Shown: one piece after another, positions 21,962-31,239 of the stretch | Layout of the letters: each line of letters starts with the position of its first letter | How positions within the stretch are numbered: the stretch's first letter is position 1 | DNA from: Tilletiaria anomala UBC 951 | Lineage: Eukaryota; Basidiomycota; Exobasidiomycetes; Georgefischeriales; Tilletiariaceae | DNA: 39,240 nucleotides | Reading direction: 5' to 3' | Assembly: GCF_000711695.1 (NCBI RefSeq) | Contig: NW_013546887.1 | Coordinates: forward strand, 1-39,240 | Position numbers and translations under genes: made by a program | Notes under the pieces: generated by a model | What the model saw: only the letters and a program-made list of their open reading frames with translations | Told to the model about the DNA's origin: nothing | Databases searched by the model: none

Positions 21962-23434
21962 TCAGCTCGACGATGCCCCTGGCGTGCTCGTTGGTGCCTC
22001 TGTTCGGTGCTTCTTGACTATTGCATCCGCTTCGAATATGCGCCATATTGGCAGAGCAATCTGGTGGAAGGCGATCAAAAGCATCAGATCATATTCGATC
22101 AAGCCTAAGGAAAAAAAGCAAAGGCAAGAGGGAAAGAGAAGATACGTCCCGCACTCACCCTACCGAGCCTGCTCTTGCAAAAATCCATAAAACACCCGTT
22201 CCCCGGCGCGACTCCACCCGTCGCGGCTCTGAATAGGTCCGTCTGCCAATCGCTCGTGATGAAGAAGTGACCCTTCTGCACACCCTGCAGCAGGCGCGCC
22301 GCGCACACCGCCGGCGTCTGCGGCACATCGCTCTTCTCAATCTCCTTCAGCACATGCGGCTTGGTGAGCTGCTCCGTCTCGAATCCGGGGCTGAGGATCG
22401 TCGCGGGGAAGTAACAGTGCACAGTGATGTTGTACAGTAGGAATTCGGAGCGCAGCGTCTCTGCGAGGCCTGGGAGCAGCAGGCAGAGGCAGGATGATGG
22501 TCAGCAGAGACGCAAGATGAGATCAAGCACATCTCCTGTTTGGTGTCACACTTCACGTACCACGGATGGCGTACTTCATCGGCGCATACTGCGAATAGCC
22601 GACAAGCCCAAAGAGCCCTACGAGTGAAGAGACGAGAACGATCTTACCTTCCACGCCTGCTTCTCTCATGGCGCGTGCAGTAGCCTGTCCACGTTTTCAT
22701 CTACAGAAGTTCAGCATTGTCCAAAAATGTGGCCACTGCTGGTGTACAGACTATTGACTTACGTGGGTCGAAGCAAGCGCAGTCCAGTAGTCCATCTTGA
22801 GGCCCATCTCGAAATCTTGCTCCTCCTGCTCGAGGAAGTGCCCCGGCTTCGCACCGCCCGCACAGCAGAATAGCGTGTCCGGAACCTGGCTGCATTTTTT
22901 CACAGCTTGTTTTGCGCCGTTAAATGTGGACACGTCGGCGGATATGTACGCATGCGATTGAGTCTTCGGCGAGGCAGACGCTTTCTAAGGAAGGGGAAAT
23001 ACACAGTTGGGCGTGAGCAAGACTCGTACAATATACAAGCACAAAGGATGGAAGAAGAGGGCGGTTCACCTTGATCTTCTCAAGCGCTTGCTCCAGTTTG
23101 TCTACGTTTCGAGCGACGATCGTGACATTTGCACCCTTGGACGCAAGAAGCTCAGCGAGGGCTAAGCCGAGTCCCTGCGACCCTCCTGTTATAAGCACAT
23201 TCTTCGGAAAGAACAGATGAGGTTAGCTGAAGCTCACTTCCATGCATAGTCACATGGCAACGTATTGGTGCCGATACAAACCTTTCGTTCTGGCATCCAC
23301 CTCTTCTTGGCACGGGCGTTGAGAAGAGGCATGATGTTCAACACGACTGCGAGGAGGATGCCGAACGCGAGACCGTAGATGAGCGGGTTCCCCTGCTGGG
23401 CCGCTCGGACCTTCTCGAGGAGCGGATGGGACAT
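21962..23434 (-). CDS. tsc10: 3-ketodihydrosphingosine reductase
   Basis: Six exons: 23434-23282, 23201-23070, 22984-22763, 22684-22561, 22469-22164 and 22104-21962; introns are 80, 85, 78, 91 and 59 nt. The product is 359 aa. It should reduce 3-ketodihydrosphingosine to dihydrosphingosine with NADPH, the second step of sphingolipid synthesis, on the cytosolic face of the ER. An N-terminal membrane helix (about residues 17-38) leads into a short-chain dehydrogenase fold. The cofactor loop is T-G-G-S-Q-G-L-G, the catalytic Ser is in V-S-S-L-V-G, and the Tyr/Lys pair is in Y-A-P-M-K. C-terminal hydrophobic segments finish with R-I-F-E-A-D, as in the family. The last intron must use donor GTAGGG at 22163 to keep the C-terminal helix; a better-looking GTGAGT donor 5 nt downstream would truncate the protein. 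It shares a 388-bp divergent promoter with the securin candidate. Confidence 0.93.
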
Positions 23435-23822
23435 GTCGGGGATTCAAAATGACAACTCGAGGCACGCTGCTGGTTGTAAGCAGCTGCTGATACTTCTTTG
23501 CAGGCTGTTCGTCCGATGTCCAGGTTGCAATGTACGGTGTAATAATTGGCCAACTGGAGTCCAAAGCAAGGCCATCATCGGGCTTTGGGGCTTTGAGCCA
23601 CAAAGCTGATAGTCGGCGACTGGCGATCACTTCGCGTCCCGTTCTCATCTCCCTGCGGTGTGGTGCCCATCCCACCCACAGGGTGCACGTGAGACATTTG
23701 CCTGCTTGTATATGTATCAACAAGCACCTTCATTGCAACAGACCATCATCCTGATCGCATCCAGGCTCCAGGTGCTGTCTAAGGATATGGTCTGGACGTA
23801 CAGCTAGAGCTCCAAGCGCACT
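23435..23822. promoter_or_regulatory. Divergent promoter region of tsc10 and the securin candidate
   Basis: This 388-bp gap lies between two divergent start codons. A CACGTG E-box is at 23686-23691. No clear TATA box is seen. Confidence 0.4.
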
Positions 23823-25729
23823 ATGGATGCGCTTTCACCCGCCAAAGAGAATGACTGGCAGCACCAGCACCAGCGGCAGCGCAGCATGTCGCCCACGAAG
23901 ATGGCCATCGGATGCTCTCCGTCCAAGGCGAGCCGGATGGTGAAAGAGAGAGGAGGCGAGAAAACAGCAAGCTCTAGCCGGCATCGTCTAGATAGCTCCC
24001 CTTCGAAGGGCCACTCCGCCGCTCATTCACGCGACAAGCTGCTGCTGTCTCCCGCGAAAAAAGCAGCGCTGGGCGATAAGAGCAACCACCGTGGCACCCA
24101 GAGCCCGTCCAAGCCGCAGGCCTCTGGTGCTGCTGGCGATAACGGCGCTGCGGACGACGACATCGAGAAGGACATCATCAGCAAGAGTCACTCAAAAAAT
24201 GTGAGCCTGCAGCCTCCGAGGAACATGTCACCTACCAAGTCTAGGTCCAAAAGCGAGGGCAAGTCCAGGGAGAGGCAGCAACAGCAGACTGAGACAGCGG
24301 GAAACGAGACGATCGCAGGCCTGTCTGCCTCATTATCACCCCCAGCTTCCAGTGCTCATCTCAATGACGCGAAGGTCATCCTCACTCCGCCATTGGCAAA
24401 TGATCCGCCAGCATTCATGACACCGGCTGCAAACATCGGAAAAGCGGGCATGGCCAAGTACAGGCGGGGCGAAGCGATGGATGCGGCTATGGGTGTAGGC
24501 ATGGGTTTGGATGATCCCATAATGGCAGCTGGAGAGATGGGAGCGGCGGCAGGTGTAGATGGAGGAGCTGAAGTGGCGCAAAGCTCCGAGCCAGACATGG
24601 TGATGACGGAGGAGGAGCTTTATCCTGAGATCGAATACATGCCGCCGAGTGACTATGCCAAAAGTGAGTTGCCATGCCGTCAGATGTTGTACGCGCGAAC
24701 TGGACACTCATCTCCTCCCTGCCTCTCGTAGATCCGCCAGTGCACTTCCCACCGATCTTAGACGGCATGCCACGCGCCAGCGAACTGGGTGACATCATGC
24801 GCTCTTTGCCCTTCAGCGGCTTCGTCTCGCACGCGCGCGCCGCGCTCGATCCCGTCGAGCGCGATCTCTTCCAGGTCGACATGGAAACCACGATGTCGAG
24901 CTTTGACGCGTTCGACAGGGAGCTCGAGCGCAAGCTGGACGAGTACTATGCCAGCTGCACGCTATGGGACAACGACGAGGAAACCGAGTACTTCTTCAGC
25001 ACGCCGCTATGGGAGCAGCAGCCTAAGGGGCTACGGAACCGAGATGCTCCAGCAAAGTCGAATGTGGCCATCACTGCGGTCGCGCGTTCAAATACACAGA
25101 GCACCAAAGGAGGGATCGGCGGTGGGAGAGCTAGTCGCGCACCCTCTGCCATGTCCAATCGCTCTGCCACTGGCAAATCGATCAAGGCTGCTCCCAGTGT
25201 GACAGGTGCAGGCAGTGCTAGCAGTGTGAGTGCGAAGAGAGCAGCCACGGTCAACAAGGGCGCTGTGTCAGCACGGGCAACCGCGTTGCGTCCTGGCTCG
25301 CGCATCGTTGCCAACGCGAGTACCAGCGTAAACGGCGTGCGCTCCACCGCCGCTGCGACTGCGACTGCATATGCAAGCGTCGCTAGGCGCACGACCAGTA
25401 CCGGCGCCGGTGCTGCCCCTTCCAAGCAAGCTGCAGCGGCAAGCATGAGTGTAGCTTTGAGCCGAACACTTGGCATTCAGACGCCAAGCTCAATCACTTC
25501 CGCCGCGAGAAGTGGGGTGCGACCACCTGGCGTGCTTAGAGCAACGAAGCAGCAGGTGCGCCAGCCTGCGCCCTCGGCTACAAGAGCTGGCCCAGGAGCA
25601 TCATCGAAGAAGCGTCCACCACCACTATTTGACTGGCGCGCAAATGAGCACGATCGCCTTACCGAATGGACCGAGACGACGCTTGCGCAGATGGAGGCGG
25701 AGGTTGATGCCCGCGTGGTGGAGCTGTGA
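23823..25729 (+). CDS. Disordered cell-cycle-type protein with KEN box and S-P-x-K sites (securin candidate)
   Basis: Two exons, 23823-24663 and 24732-25729, are joined across a 68-nt intron (GTGAGT..TAG) in phase 1, giving 612 aa. The N-terminus holds a KEN degron at residues 8-10, RxxL destruction-box-like motifs at 53-56 and 70-73, and seven S-P-x-K CDK consensus sites at 5, 23, 32, 59, 76, 94 and 136. A conserved-looking segment follows at 269-275 (E-I-E-Y-M-P-P), close to the splice joint, then an acidic, Tyr/Phe-rich stretch (about 281-380). The remaining C-terminus is Ala/Thr/Ser-rich and basic. An N-terminal KEN box, RxxL boxes, clustered CDK sites and a short acidic segment with an E-Y-x-P-P core are the layout of securins, which inhibit separase until the APC/C destroys them. 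That identity is inference: securins are too divergent for me to be sure by eye. Other mitotic APC/C substrates are possible. Confidence 0.8.
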
Positions 25730-25902
25730 GGCCGACATTCACGGCTTGCGACGCAGCACGCTTTTCTCGCAGATTGTAATACTAGCACTTAGCACCCTTG
25801 TCATGCCACTCATGGCAATTTGATCAGCATGTATCCAGGATTTTTCGCAATGATGAACCCGCAATGTAGAAGACAGATGTGCTCATGATCCCATTTCTGC
25901 TT

Positions 25903-27248
25903 CTAGCTCGACGTTACACGTCTCGTCGGCTGCACCTTGACGCCGCTCTCGAGCAGGTGCTTGAGCACAGGGTCGCTGGAGCCCATGGAGCCAGCGAGGA
26001 GCTTGGCTGCGTTGCCGAGCACGTCGGAGCTGGGCAACTCGATCTTGTCCGGTACGATAGGGTCCGCTCTAGTGGGGCCGATGTTGACGATCATCACGCG
26101 CTTGCGCTCCTCGACAGCCTGTTTGACGAGGCGGAAGGCGCTGTACGTAGCGAGAGAGCTTCCGACAAGCATGAAGCTGTCGCTGGACGCTACGAGCGCG
26201 TGCGAGCGGTCGCGCAGCTCGTCTGGAACCGACTCGCCGAAAAAGACCACCGCAGGTTTCAGCACGCCACCGCAAGAAGGACATGGCGGGTACATGAAGG
26301 AGGAGTAGTTCGTATCAGCACCGAGCTGCACATCCCCGTCCGGGTTCGTTTTGAGCAGGGTGTTGCTCGCGGCCATCTCGGCGGAAAAATCTGCCCATCG
26401 CGGGTTCCAGTCTGTCAGGACATCTTGGAACGCAGCACGCGAGCCGCGGAAGCCGCAGCCAGGGGCGTAGGACGAACCGGTGGATGTGTTGGACCAATGA
26501 GATGCGGTGGCACGCGGATTGTGTAGATGCGGGAGCGCTAGACGCGCGTGCATGTCTGGATCGAACAGCGCCGAGGCTGATGATGGGAAGGAGGTTTCGG
26601 CGCGTCCGTCACCCCTGTTTGCTCTTGCACTGGTCCCATCCAGTCTGGAAACGCAGACAACATACGCGAGCGTGCCGTGCAGCTCGAGGATCGAAGCCGC
26701 AGCTAGCGAGGGCGAGGGGGTGGCAGCGTGATGCAAGCTGTCAACATTTTGGGTGATGAATTCCGGCACGTGTCCAAGGCGCTGCAGCGCTGCTATAGAG
26801 TAGTGCGTCTTATTGGGCAGCGCATGGCGCACGGGTGGGAATCCGAGGTAGGATCGGGACCAGTAGCGCTGCCTGTACGTGTGCCCCTTGTCGCTCAGCG
26901 CCGTAAATTCGTGAAAGAAGATCGGTCGGTATGTCTTGTGAACTGTGTAATGTCCATTTTCACCCCGATACGGCGCGATGCCAGAGTCGACAGAAACACC
27001 TGCTCCTGGCCTTGTCAACCAGGCGGAATGAAAACAAAAGGGTGCCTGTCATGCGTCAACGATGCAGTCTCCCTCCGAGAGCTGCTGACTGAGAATGAGC
27101 CTCGACGAAACTCACCGGTCATGATCAAGTTCTTCCGTCGGCCTCTGCGCAGGAACTCAGCGACCATCTCCCCGGCCTGCGGAACGGTGTATTCGATGAT
27201 AGACCGCGTGTTCCCATTGTGAGGGATGCTTGGGATGGAGATGCGCAT
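25903..27248 (-). CDS. SIRT4-like NAD-dependent sirtuin
   Basis: Two exons, 27248-27116 and 27005-25903, with a 110-nt intron (GTGAGT..CAG, phase 1), give 411 aa. The NAD loop reads T-G-A-G-V-S-V-D-S-G-I at about 44-54. The block Y-R-Q-R-Y-W-S-R-S-Y-L-G-F-P-P is characteristic of class II (SIRT4) enzymes. Q-N-V-D is at 130-133 and the catalytic His at 154 (L-E-L-H-G-T). The zinc ligands are Cys162, Cys228, Cys286 and Cys289. G-S-S-L and the N-I-G strand near the C-terminus complete the Rossmann fold. SIRT4 proteins act in mitochondria as deacylases, lipoamidases or ADP-ribosyltransferases; I see no long targeting peptide here. The first zinc pair, normally C-x-x-C, is split by a 65-residue insertion. 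The C-terminus converges on the securin candidate (173 bp apart). Confidence 0.92.
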
Positions 27249-28213
27249 CGTGGGATCGATGAGTAGCCCTTACAAACCCAAGGCGCTGAGACGCAAACTC
27301 TATGGCAAGCTCTCGCAAGAGTCAACAAGGACCAGGGGTGAGCTTGGCTTTGCGGGATCGCGCTGCGCGAAGCACGGCGCGTATTTCGGTCTTACTCGAC
27401 ACGGCGCATTTGCGTCCTGATCGAGCAGCGCGCGTGCGCCAGCCATGGCCTATGGCGGGCACCGTCCTGCACCATACCAAGCTGTAGATGTGTGGCAGGC
27501 TGCTCGCGCTGGACGGTGAAGCGAAGCGCCAGTTTCTCTCATCAGCCTCATGTCGTATGTGTCGGCACTTGGGAGCCATTGGGCATTCGGTGCAACTCGG
27601 TATTCGCGGGGAAGTGTGGACGCGTGGACACTGGCGCTGTGCCAACAAAAATTGCACATGAAATGACGTCGTCACTAGTCACGTGGGCTTTCTTGTGAAC
27701 TTGCGGCTCCCCACAGGACACAAAAGGATGGTAACTGGCACCACGCCCTCCAAATTGCATCGTATCATGACCGTGATCATCGTTATCACAGTCAGACCTT
27801 TTATTGCTTGCCTGTTTACGCAAACATCGTCATCTGGGACATGGCTTCGCGGCTCCATGTACCCTGAGGTAGAGGGTAAAGGGAAACTCGCCGGGAGGTC
27901 AACAGGCGGGGGCCTGTGCCACCTCTCCAGCAGGTGACCGACGCGCTTTGGAGCTTCTCAGCAGCTTCAAACGGATACCGTCATGCTGGAAAAAAGAGTT
28001 ACAAAAAGCGGTCGCATCGAGAGTGGCGGAATTCGTTATATCCAGTGAGAATATGTACTACAAATGATACCATGGCAGCCGCTCCTTCCTGTGGCGCGCT
28101 GCCTACTTTCCCTTGACATGCGTTCCCCAAATTGCACGCACCTAGCACATTCGCGACCACACGCGCCGGGTATGAAGATGCGCCAGCTGAGGCTGCTGAT
28201 GTTCCCATTTTTT
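27249..28213. other. Intergenic region upstream of the sirtuin and downstream of the aquaporin
   Basis: This 965-bp stretch holds the sirtuin promoter and the aquaporin 3' end. A CACGTG E-box (27680-27685) lies close to a CRE-like TGACGTCG (27664-27671), about 420-440 bp upstream of the sirtuin ATG. Short frames here show no domain. Confidence 0.4.
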
Positions 28214-29495
28214 TCAAGGCATGCGACTGATGGTCCGCTTGGCCTCAAGCGCGCTGGGGTCACCTCCGCGGCTAATGACCTTCTGGATGCGGCGGTCGAG
28301 CATGTCCTCGTGCGTTTTGACGTGGAGGTCGTGTTTGCGCTTCTCCTCCTCAAGGAGAAAGTGGTGCGCGACGGGTGCCGGCGGACGGCGCGTGTCAGAG
28401 AGGAGGAACGTCTGCATGCCGAAGGCCAGCAGCGTCGCAAGAATGTTTGTCAACGCCGTCAGTGCCGAGTAACGCGGCGGGAAGCACTGGCGCGGGTCAA
28501 AGAACGCAGCGCAGACCATGCGCGTCGGCAGGTCGCGCGCCGTGTTCGTCGCCAGGTCGCCCGATGCGAGGCCAACGATCATGGCAAAATATGCGAGGCC
28601 GATCATGATCGGCGCGCTCACTGGCGACACGAACGGGTTGCTCGAGTCGAGGTGCGTCGCGATGACCAGACCGATGAGGAAGTCGGCGATGAACTCGGTC
28701 GCGAAAATGGCGCCGTAGCTGCGCCCAGGCGTCGGGAAGAGGGCGATGACGCCAGCGGGCCCGGAGGCCGAGTATATGACCGCCTCCTTGCCCTTGGCCG
28801 TCAGCTCGGCGGCGATGGCGAGCAGCTCGTCGTGCCAGCACGCGACGACGAGGAAGCCACCGAGGAGGCCGCCGAGCAGCTGGCACATGATGTAGATCGG
28901 TATCTTCCACGCGGGGAAGCCCTTGTACAGCCATAGCGAGATTGTCACGCATGGGTTCAGGTGCGAGCCGGACAGCGGCGCGGCGATGATGACGGCGAAG
29001 GCGATGCCCAGCGCGTAGCTCAGCGCAACGTTGAGCAGTGAGCCTTGTGGCGAGCCGGCGTAGGTTGTGACAATCAGTGTGGCGAGTGAAAACCCTCCGA
29101 AAGAGACGTAAAATCTATTCCAAAAGGGCAGTAGAGTTGTAAGCGATTGAAAGCAGCATTTCGAATGACAATGTGGTCTTCTCTGTTGTGATGGGCGCTC
29201 ACATGACACCGAGTATTTCACCAACACAAGCGACGAGCAGCTCGGGTCTCCACTGCTCCCATCGCTTCCGGAACTCCATGTCGCTCAACCCGGCAGCAGG
29301 CACGACGCTCCTCGGGCTTTCGCGATCCTGCACGATGGACGCGAGGCCGAGTTCCATTTGGCCCGCCTGACGGTGCGGGCGCTGGAACGCATGGTGGTGC
29401 TGCTGCTGCTGGTCGTTGGCGACTTCCTGCGCGCCGGAAGAACTCTTTTCGGAGAGCTCTTCGGCGGTGTGGTAGGTGGCATGGATGTTGCTCAT
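28214..29495 (-). CDS. Aquaporin/aquaglyceroporin-family channel with altered NPA motifs
   Basis: Two exons, 29495-29203 and 29114-28214, with an 88-nt intron (GTGAGC..TAG) in phase 2, give 397 aa. Six hydrophobic helices and two re-entrant half helices are recognisable. The first pore motif reads S-G-S-H-L-N-P-C-V-T (151-153 is NPC, not NPA). The second reads D-L-A-T-N-T-A-R-D-L (288-290 is NTA, not NPA), and the following Arg291 of the selectivity filter is kept. The long extracellular loop before helix 5 and the wide helix-3 spacing fit glycerol-type channels. The N-terminal 80 residues are hydrophilic with Gln/His runs, and the C-terminal 65 residues are basic and charged, both probably cytosolic. 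Fungal MIP proteins with non-standard NPA motifs are known, so the gene may be functional with changed selectivity. The start was set at the ATG of 29495; an upstream in-frame ATG at 29663 would add 56 unlikely residues. Confidence 0.9.
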
Positions 29496-29623
29496 CGTGC
29501 CTTGCGTGTGGCTCACGGTGATGCTTGCGGCAGAGAGCCTTTGATAGCACGGCGCAGGGTAGGCGCAGGGTAATTTCCATCGGTAAAGCGGAGATCCAAG
29601 AGACGCTGGGGAAGTGGGACGGC

Positions 29624-29633
29624 TATATATATA
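29624..29633 (-). promoter_or_regulatory. TATA-box-like run upstream of the aquaporin gene
   Basis: A run of ten alternating T and A bases lies about 130 bp before the aquaporin start codon, at an ordinary distance for a TATA box. Some highly regulated fungal transporters have TATA promoters; that link is an inference. Confidence 0.4.
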
Positions 29634-30051
29634 CGTAACACGGCCGAGGAACAGCCCTTCCATGCTCTAGAAGATGGAGAAGCGGACCGCTGGCGCAAGC
29701 CTTGGCGGTTCAGGCTCCATCGCTCTTCCCGTTGTTGGCCGTCAGCAATACAGCCCGCGACGGGTCGAGCACGGTCACTCACTCCAATGATCCTTCCAGT
29801 TTGTCGAGCGAGGCACGCCACCTGCCAGCCTCGAGGGAACGTCGCCTGATTCGAAGGGGACCGGGGGAGAAGGAGAAGTCGCCCACCGAGGCTTGCAACG
29901 GGAAGGTGTGCACAGCATACAGTGCCATCCCGCCATAGAGACAAGACGAGTCTTCAGCAGGTGCCAGGCACGACCACACTCCCTATCACTGGTTTCTTTT
30001 TTCTTTTCTTCTGCTTTGGGGTGCAGCAGAGCGGCATTCTGGCGGCACTGC

Positions 30052-30280
30052 ACATATGTAGGAACATACCAATGTGTCCAGCTCGCTGCTTTTTTACCGT
30101 TGTGCCTCCTGTTCGCGCTCCTTTGGAGCGTCGAGAGTGATGAACTGATGAGAAATGCGTCTTTGACTGCAGGCCGCATTTCTGGTTCTGTGCCTCTCAG
30201 ACAGACTCAACACTCGACCAAAAATGACCCAGGCACACATATCTTAGCAATGTCTTTACCTTGTATGTTCCTACATATGT
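30052..30280. repeat. Element-sized segment bounded by an 18-bp perfect inverted repeat
   Basis: ACATATGTAGGAACATAC at 30052-30069 returns as its exact reverse complement at 30263-30280, leaving 193 bp between. The whole is 229 bp and has no coding capacity. That size and structure resemble a miniature inverted-repeat (MITE-like) DNA element, or a large regulatory palindrome. I see no clear target-site duplication at the outer edges. Confidence 0.5.
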
Positions 30281-30429
30281 ATGTATTGGACGGATATCGT
30301 TGCATCGGCGCTCATTGGCCTCTCAGCCGAGAGGCGTGCTTCAAGCAATCGCGTTTGTGTATACTGTATCCCTCCCGCTGCCACTAGATGCAGGCAGGTT
30401 GAGAATTATCCGACTGCCTGTCGCCTGCG

Positions 30430-30694
30430 GTCGGCTGCGTTGACGAGAAGCAGCTCTTTCAGAAAGGAAAAGGCGGAGAGGGATGAGCCCGACAAGTTGC
30501 GTCGTTCGGACCGTGTCGCCACGCTCAACCATGCCAGCCACGCCGGCATCGATGGAGATGTGCACATTCAGCCGCAGCTGACCGCGGCCCGCACGATCTC
30601 CGCAATCTGCACCCCGCGCTCCAAAGGCGCTAGCGCAGGCGGCAATGGCAAAAGGCCGGAGCTGGGTGTGGTCTACAGGAGAAAGATAGGTTAA
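30430..30694 (+). other. Coding-like exon of unidentified origin
   Basis: This frame ends at TAA 30692-30694 and is open upstream to 30281. From about 30430 its codons have strongly GC-biased third positions like the real genes here, and the residues are a natural mix of charged and polar types (for example D-K-L-R-R-S-D-R-V-A and A-G-I-D-G-D-V-H-I). No start codon or family is evident. It may be the surviving last exon of a lost gene, or part of a gene whose other exons I cannot place. Confidence 0.28.
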
Positions 30695-31239
30695 TGCATT
30701 GATTGACTGATTGGCCGCCATCTCCATCACTACAGCAAGGGGGGGAAGGCGGGGGAGGTAAGGAGAGTGCCGCGCAGTGTGCACCCCGTTGTGAGGTAGG
30801 CAGCACAGCGCAGGTGCCGGTAATGTGCGATGGGGTAGAGTGTGGGGAGAGAGCGCAGAGTCGGAGCTGCGTGCCAGAGAATGCCGCGACAGCGCACGTC
30901 AGTCGAGAGCATGTATGTATACATGTGCAGAAAGTGTCCAGCTGTCTGCCCCTGCGCTCGTTTCACCTTTGAAGGAGTGATGGAACCCCCGCGACGTTGC
31001 TCCCCTCTTCGTGTGGGTTACAGCAAGGGAGAGCTCTCACGGTGAGTTCTTTCCCGGTAAACAGCTTTGGGAGGGGAACGATGCTGATATTGCATCACTG
31101 CAGCTCGAAAATCGTTCCTAACCCGGATAAATGGGCGCCGCAGACAGTACATTGTTTACTACTCCGCTAGTTGGGTTGCCCTCAGTATAATTATCCGAGG
31201 TCTGATCACTGGTGGCTGGATTGAAAGACTAGAGAACAC

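Larger units (their letters stand above)
29496..31239. other. Intergenic region with an inverted repeat and one coding-like exon
   Basis: The left part is the aquaporin promoter. An 18-bp perfect inverted repeat (30052-30069 and 30263-30280) and a coding-like segment (30430-30694) are listed separately. Pyrimidine-rich and poly-G tracts occur near 29990-30020 and 30736. No complete gene is visible. Confidence 0.4.

Noticed and set aside
25879-26526. 215-codon plus-strand frame
   Set aside because: It is a shadow of the sirtuin coding exon on the other strand.
28064-28936. 290-codon plus-strand frame
   Set aside because: It is antisense to the aquaporin gene, whose helices and pore motifs on the minus strand are unmistakable.
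29775-30179. 134-codon minus-strand frame upstream of the aquaporin
   Set aside because: No domain, irregular composition, and it covers the likely promoter region.
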